Below, piece after piece: positions 1 to 11,800 of a stretch of 64,000 bases of DNA. A program made the translations under genes and the position numbers. The notes below the pieces were generated by a model. The model did no database searches. It was not told where the DNA came from and saw nothing but the letters and a program-made list of their open reading frames with translations. This DNA comes from Tubulanus polymorphus (Eukaryota; Nemertea; Palaeonemertea; Tubulaniformes; Tubulanidae), in contig NC_134025.1 of NCBI RefSeq assembly GCF_964204645.1, positions 5,957,001-6,021,000 of the forward strand. Direction: 5' to 3'. The number at the start of each line of letters is the position of its first letter. The stretch's first letter is position 1.

Positions 1-819
1 TCTGAAGCCTTCCTCCGTAGACATTGAGTTCGTGTGACTTCTTTAAACGTCATCCTTTTTGTTCCTCGAGGAAAAAAAGAATTATGCTATCGCGCAGCTC
101 TTCTTCTACAAAGCTACTTAAACTCCGATTGATAATAACTTGCTTCGGTACCTATGTGCAGCAGATGAACCGACATAAATATCAGAAATATACCTGCACA
201 TATAGCTTAATATAATATTCTTTATCCCAATGTCAATTTTCTGACGGACAGACATCGATATTGATTTCACGGTAAGTTTTTATCCGTATAGCAATTTCGA
301 TGGTATCGAATTCGATGATGATGGACTCAGTCTGGCAGAAACCTGAATTTAATACTAGATATCCTATCGGTTTGCACCTGCATGTCTTAGCTATATATCA
401 GATTCCTATTCTACAGATTGATCTCTAATATATATGAAAAAGATAATGAATGGGAGAGAGGAGAGAGAGAGGAGAGAGAGAGAGAGTGTACGTGTTCAGG
501 AACTGATTCAGAAGATAATTTAGTCAACGGCACTGGTAGAAAAAATGTCGAATTGTGGACATGAAATTGGTAACCCAAGAGCTCAACTTGCATACCCAGT
601 CACCCTAGACTATAGAAAACGAGCCCCTTACCTATGGTCTATGCAATTACTAACAGATATTTCACTAAGAAAAATATATCTAATATCTATCTATGGAAGG
701 AAAGAAGAGCCATATACAAAGGTTATGGAAGATAGGCTTAGGCAAATCGGAATTAGAATTATTTTGTTTACTTGAATCAAAATATATTCCTTATTTATCC
801 ATCCTACTTTATAGTTAAA
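1..819. other. non-coding start of window
   Basis: AT-rich sequence without a recognisable coding exon. It contains a short purine tract of (GA)n type at about 457-488. The open frames here are short and show no family motif or convincing splice sites. It may be intergenic or lie in a 5' intron of the RGS gene, whose first coding exon I could not find. Confidence 0.4.
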
Positions 820-1035
820 TTTGGCCCATGCCTAATTGGAAAGCGGGTTCACACATAAACCACTCACTCATACTAAACAATGCTTAAACAAAGCATAACT
901 GTAAACAATTGCTATGATTTGACCTGTGGTAAAATTTGACTCGGGCCTGGTCCGACTTTTTTGTCTGGCAAAATAGGCATGGGCCCATTTGGCAAAATAC
1001 TTGTGTAATCGCGGATTGTACAGTTTTTATTTCTA
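820..1035 (+). repeat. dispersed repeat copy, related to 27.05-27.42 kb
   Basis: This stretch shares several blocks with 27050-27420. The block around 865-905 (CCACTCACT, ATACTAAA, AATGCTTA, CAAAG, in order) matches the reverse complement of about 27260-27320. The block with GGCCTGGTCCGAC and TTGTGTAATCGCGG resembles both halves of the 27-kb copy. The pattern suggests a short non-autonomous repeat family, probably MITE-like. Class and borders are not resolved. Confidence 0.45.
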
Positions 1036-1514
1036 ACTGAATGGGGAAATTTCAATATCTGACCGGAATGTTACACGCGACAGTCCGAGTGAACCTACCG
1101 TTGATACTGAATTCAAGTAATCTCTAATCTCTGCGAGTTTCCTTCATTCCTTTATCAATATCTGTACTAGAAACAGGGATCGAAGGTAATGAGGTTATTA
1201 ATGAAGCATCGATGAAATATGGATTTAAAGATGCTCCGTTGGATCCATTGCAACTGGGAGAGGAAACAACGGCGATAATATGAGAAATTGTCTTGATCAT
1301 ATACATATCATACATATATCCATCTTCATATATATATATAAACAGTGATTGAATTGGTATTGGATGTTGGTGTATACCACTTCGTGCCATAGTGAACAGA
1401 AATTCAGCCTCATGCGCCAGGGTATCAGGTACTTATCGCCATATATTGGAGAGAGAAGTTATCAACGAAATTGCATTATGGTGTAATGCAATTTGACACT
1501 ATGTTACCATATAC

Positions 1515-1733
1515 ATTTATGTATAGATATAGATGTGCTGTTGATGTTGTCAGAGTGGATATTTCATCAAAGGCTTGTTCCCGGCAAGCGTGGACATCTT
1601 GCATTGTATCGATGTGGAAATTCATTTCCTTAATCTTAACAACGACAAATTCAGCGATGAATCGAATTAATTCATTCAATAAGCCACCATTAGCAAACTG
1701 CCGGCCTTCTATCATTGACAAGGATACAATTGT
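1515..1733 (-). CDS. possible internal exon of an unknown minus-strand gene
   Basis: I do not recognise this protein. On the minus strand an acceptor-like CGCAG at 1738-1734 opens a 73-codon frame rich in hydrophobic and charged residues (for example LLNELIRFIAEFVVVKIKEM). It ends at a donor-like GTATAT (1514-1509), with a second possible donor at 1507. A T/C-rich acceptor at 1255-1254 could begin a following terminal exon. Composition looks more coding-like than the surroundings, but no domain, conserved motif or unique join supports it. A chance open frame is a real alternative. Confidence 0.25.
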
Positions 1734-1799
1734 CTGCGGTTTAATAGTTTCAGATAGACTGACTGATCCTGTTTTTTATTTCGTCCCGACAATGATTTA

Positions 1800-4700
1800 A
1801 AATCTATGGTTTGAATTGAATAATTCGATACTTAATTGTCCTTTTGAAACTTAACACAATGCGCCATGTGATTTTAACAACCCGGATTCATATCCAACAT
1901 CTATGTCGCCCACCCATCTATCGATAACATCCTCAGTACTGGTCTGACCTTTTGTTCAGACAGTTCTGCTGACGTCCTATGACATTTTCTAGCTCGCGGC
2001 ATAAAATTTTTTATTTTTAATCCTGACGCAGTTTGCACCTAGCGTCGGGATACATTTACTTAGGTTACATCGATTTCACATCGATTGCCGAGTAAAATAA
2101 GTCAACAGCCAATAAAAAGTCAATATTGAAATCGATTCATAGCTTAAGGTCATTTAAATATTTGCATATTTCCTTTTCTTTCATATCTCCGTAATGGGTA
2201 TTGATATATTGTGGATTGTTAATTACGTTTTGACTGTGTCCATCACCTACAGTGTTATTGCTTACATCGGTAAACTACGCCTTGTATTGTCGGCTTTCAT
2301 ATTTGCACTTACTTAGATTTCGAATATGTAAAGGTTAGAATTCTCTTACAGTCGGTGTAAAAATCAACCAATGGAATAGTATTTCAACGAAACCGCATCT
2401 TATCATCTATTTTATGATGTCTGGGTGGTATATCCCTAAGCTATAACTATTACAGTTGCATGCTGCGTAATTCAATTTGATTGTCTTGATTTCATTCAAT
2501 AAATACTTCATCTGCTTTCAGCATCGCGAAATATTTCATGTTCGAATAATTAAATTTCCGCGAATATCGATTTCTGATTTCGAGCTAAAGTGTTTACCTT
2601 GGTGAAATCAAGGAGAAAAAAATGACAACGAATGTATACGGCTCGGCGCTTCTGACTGTCACTGGTTTCACTATTGGTAAAAACTCGGAAATACTTCCCG
2701 ATTTCTATTGAGATGAATATGGTTTTTCGATTCGGCGTCAATTCTGACCAAACCGTCAGATGGAATAGGGCAGCACTTCGATCAATAAGAGTGCGTGGAT
2801 GAAAAATTGCTTCAACTGTAGATGAAAACGAGAAAACTAACTTGAAAGTTTGTTGACGCCTTCAAAAAATGTATTGCTTAAATAAATGAATATGATATAA
2901 ATTATATAGCCTAATATTAATGATCTGTAAAGTAATTTCTGATTTGGACATCTATAATTGAATTGAATTGACTGGCAACCAGTCTAACCCTGATATATTG
3001 ATGAGGAAATGCACATCGTCTCAAAAATAATTATGAATTGAAATTATTAAAATCCATCAAAAACAAAAGGGTCATGAAATATATTTAGTTATAAGATAAA
3101 CGCCATGATTCGTAATTGTTATTTTGAAATGCCAATATTGATGACGTATGTCATGTTTTTTATGACGTCAAAAAGACACTTTTTGCCGTCTTACTAATGT
3201 ACATTAGGAAACGGACGTTATTCATTTTATTTCGGTGAAGTTTTGGTTTTCTTACAAATTTGAAATGTAGCCCTCGACCTTATTGAAGAAATGGTCTCGA
3301 TAGACTTAGAAATCAAGAGAATATCAAGAGAATTCATGTAAAATGTCCCTAGAGTGACCACGAGCATTTGGTCGATACTAGAATGAACTCATGTTCAAAT
3401 ATCACGGGTTCCTCCGAGTTATAGTAGTAAATAATCATTAATTTCCCGGTGAACTATAGCGTAATGAAATTCTCGATTTTATCAAAGAAATAATGGAGTT
3501 GATCGTGGAAGCATAAGAGAACACTATCGGCGTGATTGTATTACGATGATGCATCGTATAATTTCACTGCTGTTTGTCGAGTAATTGTTGATGGAAATGA
3601 AATACCGTCGATATATATCGAGTTGTGTGTCTATATATGCCTGCGATTCAGTAAGGAAAGTTTGTTTTATAATCACTAAGAAATGATAAGACCGGGTTAT
3701 GACCTTATTGCTGCTACCACCATTCAGGTTTCGATACTGGTGACAAAAGAAATGCAAAATGTTTGATAATTTCATCTTATCGAAATAGAGACAGTCTTGG
3801 TACGGCGTACGATTTTTTTCCTATTTGATCAGTTTCCATCGTTGTAATTTGACGCCGGAGTCTACTTGTAACCTTGACCTTGGATGCTGCGTAAGCACGC
3901 ATTAATCAATCATAGGCCACTGGAGCAGCACAAGAACTGTGCGAGTCTGACAACCAATGAATATAAATACTGCCCATAAAATGACGCACAAATTCAAACT
4001 GGAGTGCCTTGTTTCCTACCCCCGTACAGCAATAGCATATTATAAAGTCTGTGAATTGACAGTCTGCTGAAATGTCATGCTGCTTGATTGGTGTCATGAC
4101 GAGATTTTAACTCGTGCGAGTCAGTCTACAAATTGATACGCAGTCTTGCAGTATTCGAATGGTTTCAAATGTGCAATAGTATTAGAGTAGACCAGCTCCA
4201 TTATTTACAATTACCATGGTAGATGCGATGATGATAGTAAAATGGATGGTGGCATTGTCCTCTGGATTACGTCTGAAAGATGGATTAGATCGTTTTTATG
4301 AATGAGTGAGAGTGACATGTTTACCGGTCAAGTTAGCGGCAACTGTAATCTTTTGCCTTCTTATCGTTTAACTCATGTGCCCCATTGCTTATCGAGACCC
4401 AGTCTTTGAGGAAACCGTTAGAATTGTCTCTTCCTTAAGAGTTTCAAAAATTTTTGATGTTTGGTCATCCTCAAGTTAGGCTCTAGATAATTCTGAATGG
4501 CTACCTCATCATTTAAATTTTTGCGTGGATATTCGATATGCTGCTGCATTTGGGTATGTCTTGAGGAATGAATCCGGGTCCTTTCGTTACATTTCAATCA
4601 TTGATTTGTTGGGATTATTTCACTTAACATGCAATGGGAGACCAAGCATTCTTGGAATTTCTCGCGAGGCATTTTAGCCATGGTGCCATTAACATTCTGT

Positions 4701-5860
4701 GTAATAATATTCCCTTGTAAAAGGGGCTGTGTTTCAGCATCATGGAGTGTAATGTGATTGTAATGTTTACTGAACTAATGGCCTGTAGCTCTTCACGCTG
4801 CCTCGTCATCTGTGCTGTTGAAGATATGCAAATGGAGAAAAAGTCTAGCTTCAGTGATGTAGAGGAAGTGCTCGCTGACATAGAGAAGCCCGAAGAGGAA
4901 GCGCTGATTTTATGGTTACTTGCAATTTGGTTACAATTATGGAAGATGATGTGTTAAGTGACAAGCATTGATTATTGAAGTGGTCGATGAGAAAATTATT
5001 GAATCCCCTGCGAAGATTTGGATATTGTATATGTTTCATGATAGCTAAAAAAGAAGTGATATGAGGCAATATCTAGTGATGTTATTTAGGGAGTATTTGG
5101 ATGACTTTTCGACGACCCATATCCATTCTGCATCGATAATTTTGAGTTCCATGCAAGATTGCCTTGTTAAATACCAATCATTTCCACCAGAGATTCCCTG
5201 CTAAGCCCATTTATAAACCTCAACGCAACACGAAATAGCCAAGAATCTTTATTAGATGATTGCTCTCTCGCTAAGTAAACAGCGCCTGTTCCTGACAGCT
5301 CATAATACAGGTGTAATCATCATACACACACACATATTAAAATTAGCTGGGATTGAAATGGAAAGCAGGTCCACCTATAGTTGGGGGGATAAGGATGATT
5401 GATTCGGGTGAAGGCAAATGAGAATCCCAGCAGAATTATGTAACGCAAGAACAAAAACCAGTCGCACATTAGTTCTAGCTACGAGCAATTATCTCGTAGG
5501 TTCTAGTTATCATAGTTGGTAACTGTGGCAATCTAGGATCCACTAGGTGTGCTAGTGTCCCGTTAGTCCCGCACTCGTAATTCCATTTTGGATCAAACTA
5601 ATATACGATGAGTGAATCCATAATTGATTACAAAAATGCCAAACTGATACTGAAAATAAACTACTATCTGATACCTTCTAGCTAGCAATCTGGTCCTGCC
5701 AATTCCCCAATGATACAATCTGTTTCTATTTGTGAACAGTCTTTGGATATGTTTTACATTAACTTCGTTGTAGACATTACATCTGCGTCATTTACATTCA
5801 TTGGTTTCTGACTCTTCAAATCCTAATATGTTAATGGTTGGTGACGTTTTATCATTTCAG
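1800..5860. other. non-coding stretch before the first RGS exon
   Basis: No supported gene. A 71-codon open frame at 4742-4957 (+) carries an acidic run but no recognisable domain, and it overlaps an equally long frame on the other strand. Since the first exon seen for the RGS gene begins in phase 0 after an acceptor at 5859-5860, part of this stretch is probably an intron of that gene. Confidence 0.4.
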
Positions 5861-8800
5861 ATGGAAGCCATTGTGGAACGAATGCAAGATGAGGTATCTG
5901 GGGTTCCTGTGAGGACTGTCAAAAGTTTTATGTCAAAGATTCCCAGTGTCTTCACAGGTAACTGGCATAATATTAAATTACAACTTGAGAGGGTTGATCC
6001 AGAGGCAAATGTTGGGGATCTTACAGGTTTCAAAGGGTACTTCCTTCTAAAGGCATAATCCGAACATAAGACCAGAACTTAGTTCCAGAAATAAATATCT
6101 AAAGAATCATCATTACCATTGATTATCATGTACCATTTTGGGGTTTTATCAGGCAAGTCGTCATTTTGGAACATCGATTTTAAAGGGCTAGAAATGTTAT
6201 ATCGCCATCACGTCGAATAAGGAAAGTACAAAATGTTTATTAGAGGATCGAATGAACCGCTACAGGATCCAGGGTCGTCAAAAACTTATCGATTATTGAA
6301 TGTCCTTGAAACATCTCCCTCATTGTTATTAGGTAGAAACATTTCATTATCAATCATGTTGAAGTTATTTGAAGATTTCAGTAACTTTGTTGCCAGTAAA
6401 CAAAAGAATTGAATGCGCAGTAAAATAATACCTTGTGTCTAAATAATCAACTTTATTGAGGGAAATAGGAGTGAGCTGAAGAATCTGTAGGAATGCTTAC
6501 AAGGAAAATTGTCCTATGTATTTACTAGGTACTTCTAAAGCTAATGCATTTGTCGAGTTGGTTCATCAAGATTTCTAATGGTTACTAAACTGACACTTAA
6601 TTTCCGTATTTTACGAGTGTTGTACTGCTTCTTATGATCAAATGGTGGCCTTCGAATTTCGATAAAAGACCGTTTTCTTGTTTGCAATCCAATGACGTAC
6701 ATAATCATTGCCACTTTGCAGGGGTTTCTGCCATGTTGATCGAAAATGTGTACCCAATATTGAACTAGAAGGATGGAAGGATAGAATTTTCTCAGGACAC
6801 GACATCGATAATACTCGATGAAGTTGTAGATCAAATAAGGGATTCCAAGAATTAGAATTTGAAGTGAAAAAAAACAATGCACCGATTTTATGCGAATTAG
6901 TTGATACGATATCTTGTTTGTATTCATTAACCTATGTTTGCGTTGTAGATGTCAATATCATCAACTCTAAACTTGAAACAGTGAGATTGCGGTGGCTACA
7001 ATATCCCTTGAGTTTCATAATACCGTTATATCTAATTTATTTGGCTATGGTATTCATATTGTAATAGTTTTTGCAGTTTTTACTTCGTCCCGATGGGATA
7101 TTTGTATCTGATATCTGTAGCTTGCACTGCACTTATAAATTGTATGCAATGCAAAATCAGCCTCGAATGGTGTTGTACATCATTTTTGCCGCTACGGATA
7201 CAAACTGCTGTTTCAAGAAACAAATTTTATGTGAAACCCATAAAGAGCGCTGTCAAGCGTCGGCATCGACGACGACGTTCAGAGTATCGCGCAGCGCAGA
7301 CACGCACACAGCGGCGAAGAAAATCTGATACAACAACAGCATCCAACAAGGGAGTTGTATTCTTAGTAATTCTATTATAACGCAACTGACACGAACTAGA
7401 AAAAAAGCCCATCTCCGTTATGACGTGCTACGCAAGATAAATGTTTGTTGGAAAGACGACACATCTTTCTGCGAAGATGTATTGTAATCGGCAGTCAATT
7501 AGAAACTGATTATCTGTGTTTAAATGAATTTAATGAAATATGTGTGAGTTGTTTCCATGGTAACGCCAGTCTTCTCGCAATAATGCCAGGTGAAATTACT
7601 GATATTTAAAAGAATGGTGTCGATTTTTAATTGGGGGAGTAGTCTGAAAAAGGACTGGGGGTTGCCTTTTTACTGAGAAATGAAATCTAAAATTTGAAAG
7701 GCAAGATGCTTCAGATAACTCTTTCACAATGATGAAGCTTGCCCCAAAAGTCATAAATGTTTCATTACTTTCTTCATGTTGCTTGAAAAGAAAAATTAAG
7801 GAAATTCTAAGATATATCGCGTTTGAAGGTACTAGAAATCCTGATGAACAAGCTTAATCTTTGATCCCAATTGGGCCCAACCAGCAGCGTTCCTGTTCCA
7901 ATTGAATAGAAACAGCAAGATGAGCTTTTAACTTTATCAGACAGAAATATTACAGTTGTGAATATAGCAATAAGCATCAGCTGTCACTATTCATTGTTAT
8001 CCCCTTGTCAATTTCCTTCATATCTACCAATTTTTCATCAACGAACAAACGTAAAAAATATCGTTTTGACTCAGCCATGAATGTATGTATATTTTTAGGT
8101 GCTGACCTTACGGCTTGGATGATGAAGAACCTAGATGTTGATGACCAAGGTTTGAATTTCATGATTGATTTTTTGGCCTCGGCCTGGGTTTCTCATTGAC
8201 TGGGGAAGTTGACCCTGGGAGTGTTTCAAAATTAAGTCTGTTATTTTCATGTTTTTCTTATTATTTCCCAGCAGAATTTATCACCTAGTGGGGTAAACTA
8301 GGGATTTATCTCCAGGGATAACGATGAAACTGGTGTATTGATTGTGAATGTCACAATAGACAATGCGGACTATTGGTTCTCGGGCTTCCGTGAAGCCCTT
8401 ATTCTCGTACTGTCTTTGTGTTTGTGTCTCTCTTTCTGCTACTTAGCTTCGTTAATAGCGGGCCGATCTTGATTAAACTTGGGTACAATGTCAGTATGGG
8501 GGTCTAGTTGATCAGCGTAAAGAATGGGCCCAGTGGGTCGAAATTCAAAAATTTGTCTTGACTAAATGTAGCTATTAGCCCTAGATACAATGTATCCAAA
8601 ATGCAATGGGAACTAACGCATGGTAATTTCTGAGTTCGAGCCTAAGCCCGAGAACTGTTGTCCCCTATGGCTTGTTCTTATGATGATGAAAAATTTTGTA
8701 AATAAAATTTCTTCGGTGAATGATGGTTGAATTAATTACTGATATCAAACTAAACCCCAGAGATCATTTTAGAAAATTTATATCGTTACTACACTAGTTA

Positions 8801-11800
8801 TGCGTGTGATTTTGCAGTCGAAGCTCTTCATTTGGCACATTTAATCGCGGCTCATGGATATTTCTTCCCAATCGATGATCATGTCCTGACAGTACGCAAT
8901 GATAACACATATTACAGATTCCAGGTATGTTAATGCGACGTGAATCGTATGAATACTATAATGTCGGGTCTTCGACGTATTCAGAATGTGAACTATGTAA
9001 TGCATTCATTGAATTTTGTATCGTACGATGATTGATTTCGTATTGATGGTTTGATTGAGATCTCAGTTTCATTTTAAATCATTCAATTGCGATTATATAC
9101 GATATATAACGCATTTATAATGATAAATTCTGGATTCGTCGTGGAATCTGTTTCATAGATGAGTGCAGTTCTCTATTCCAAATTTCAAAACTACGAAAAC
9201 TTACGAAAATGTGAATTGACCTTAGTCTTTTAGTCATAAGACATAGATAAGCTAAATCTAATAGGAGAACCAATTGAAACCAATTGAGAATTAGCTGAAT
9301 CTGACCCACACAGTCATTTTGCGCCTTTACCCAGGGCTACCCGGGTTCATTTGAGTATATTTGAAAATGGCTCTTTTTTCAGACACCTTGTTTTTGGTTG
9401 TCTAGAAGCGGTGAACCTGAAAATACAGATTATGGTAAGATTTTAACTGCAAATGAATCCAAAACAAGAAAAAAAATGGCTGATAGATCAGCTCAATATG
9501 TTATAATCTTCGGGTTTATAACGTTACTTTTATAGCGACAGATGTTGATGAAGTATATGGAAGTTCAATGTACCCATAAAAGTACACCATTACAACAGTC
9601 TCCATAAACCCCCTCTTCATATCATCAGCGTGACAAATAGCGATGAAATTTATTGTTTGAAGTAATGTTTCACCGATAGCCACAATCACTGCCGTATTTA
9701 AATCATTAAATACGTTTTCATGCGAAAGTTTTGAACGCAATGAACTGTTGATTTCGGGTATCACGAGTCAATTTAATTAGCTAAATTTCCATTTGCTGCC
9801 AATATTCATCATTGATTTTATCGACACGCGATTAGAATATATACAATATAATAGAACAAGTGTTACACCTGACAGCTGTTGCCAGTGTACACGAATAAGC
9901 GAACTTCCAAAGCATATTTTTTTCCGTTCTCCCAAATCGTTTATCCTCTAATCAAGTTCAACCAACTCGCATTTTGCTGTTTTCATAAAAATCAATAATT
10001 GCAAATAATTGGTGCAGTGAGTGGAACTGAATTTTTCCTATCCTGAAAATACATCTGTTATGTACTGACAACACTGACAGAATCTCTTTGATGCAATTCA
10101 AATACGAATTTTCCTAAAAAAAAAAATTCAAATTCCGGAACACGAAAAACCTTGAATGATCACAAGGACACATTCAGAAAGATAGATTGAGTGAATGAAT
10201 TGTTATTTTCGTTTTATGAATTCTCTCCATCAAAATATGTTTTCGTGATCATTCAACGTTGTTGGTGTTTCTGCTTTGTTAGAATTTTGTCGGGAAGAAA
10301 TAGAATTCATGTTAAAATTGCGTCATCTCCGATGCAAACATTTTAAAACAAGCTCGGCGGATGTATGGAAATGATGACTGCTTGTACACCACCGCGATCA
10401 CGTTACATTAAGATTCCACTGTAATCTATTTCATCCAGCAAATTCCTGCTATGGCTAGTTGTCAAGACTGATAAATTACCGAAGATGAATTAGCTACGCT
10501 TGAATTATTGCACAGACTGATTTTTCAAGCTTGAATTGTTCGCGTTTAATGATCGGTTTCTGATATCTGGGGTGATCTCTGATTCTATGTTACAGATCCA
10601 CGCAGCATATAGCTTTTATCTCGGTGATGATATTTGAAAAGAATTGGATAACTTGAAAATATTGAAGTACTAGGGAAGTTGGATTATCATCCGCTGATGT
10701 TAGGCTATGTAGTATATGATAATATTGTTGCGTAGCTGCATTGCCTCATGTTGTCAAACAATGGTATAACGCTCAAATATTTTTTATGAATTTTTACAGC
10801 AACAGATGTTACATACTACAATTCTAATGTACCATTTCAGAAACAATCTCATATATACGTAACAATCAAACATGTACATTGTATTGTCATCGTAAACAAT
10901 TTTAGATATTTATCTCTGAGTTGATAGAAAATGTCAATGTTAATATGAATGAACTAGACCGATATGGGAGTAAAATTAGGTTTTAGTTGGTTGATGAAGG
11001 GATGTTTTATAACTTTTGTCAATGTATATTTTGCTGAATGTAGGTAAAAAATCCCCCCCCCCCCCCGTGAAAATCCCCCCAGGTGAAAATCCCTACAATT
11101 TCAGTTTTTTATCAAATTTAAGTAAAAAACCTAAATGATAACAGATAATACTTTTTACAATAATACTTAAAACATAGATAGGTACACAGATATTTTGCTA
11201 TTATTTTTCAACTAGATTTCTTCATAGAAATTTTCAGAAATACGATAATATTATTATGATTTTTATGCATGTAACTAGTTAAAAGTCACAGAATAATGTC
11301 ATTTTTATGCATGTAGCTTGGTCAAAGTAATTGATTATCCATAGTGAATATTGTGAAAAACATCACAGAAAATCTGAAATTTTTGAAAACTACTATAAGT
11401 TTTTCAACAAAAGAATATTGAAGTATTTTGTTGAATATTGCTGTGAAATAAAATTTGGGGGGATTTTTACTGGGGGGGATTTTTACTGGGGGATTTTTAC
11501 CTGTTACCTATTTTGCTGAATGATACAGTATTCCTATTTTTTGCCGGTGCCACTGTCTACAAACTAATGTTTGATATCTCTATTTGCAGCTGTGTACTTA
11601 TGCAAACGAACCATGCAAAATAAACAACGACTAGAACTGGCCGATTATGAAGCTGAAAATTTAGCACGTCTGCAGAAAATGTTCTCGCGTAAATGGGAGC
11701 TGATATTCATGCAGGCAGAAGCTCAAGCGAAGTGAGTGTTGATGTGTATAATGAGCGTAGAAGGATCTCCGAGACTGAAAATCTTTTTTTTTCAAATCGT

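Noticed and set aside
4742-4957. Acidic open frame resembling the start of a transposase
   Set aside because: Overlaps an equally long frame on the other strand, and no catalytic motif of any transposase family is visible.
5801-5860. Extension of the first RGS exon upstream (frame with SNPNMLMV)
   Set aside because: The peptide faintly resembles the N-terminus of known R7 proteins, but an acceptor (ATCATTTCAG) sits right before the conserved ATG GAA codons and the extension loses similarity next to it. A spliced upstream exon is more likely.
6541-6927. 128-codon minus-strand frame in the first visible RGS intron
   Set aside because: No domain or splice sites, and a second overlapping frame is nearly as long; typical of chance in AT-rich intron.
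7220-7330. Arg-rich frame at a CpG-richer patch ([12 protein letters not shown])
   Set aside because: Looks like translation of a CpG-rich intronic patch. It could mark an internal promoter, but there is no acceptor or donor in a fitting phase.
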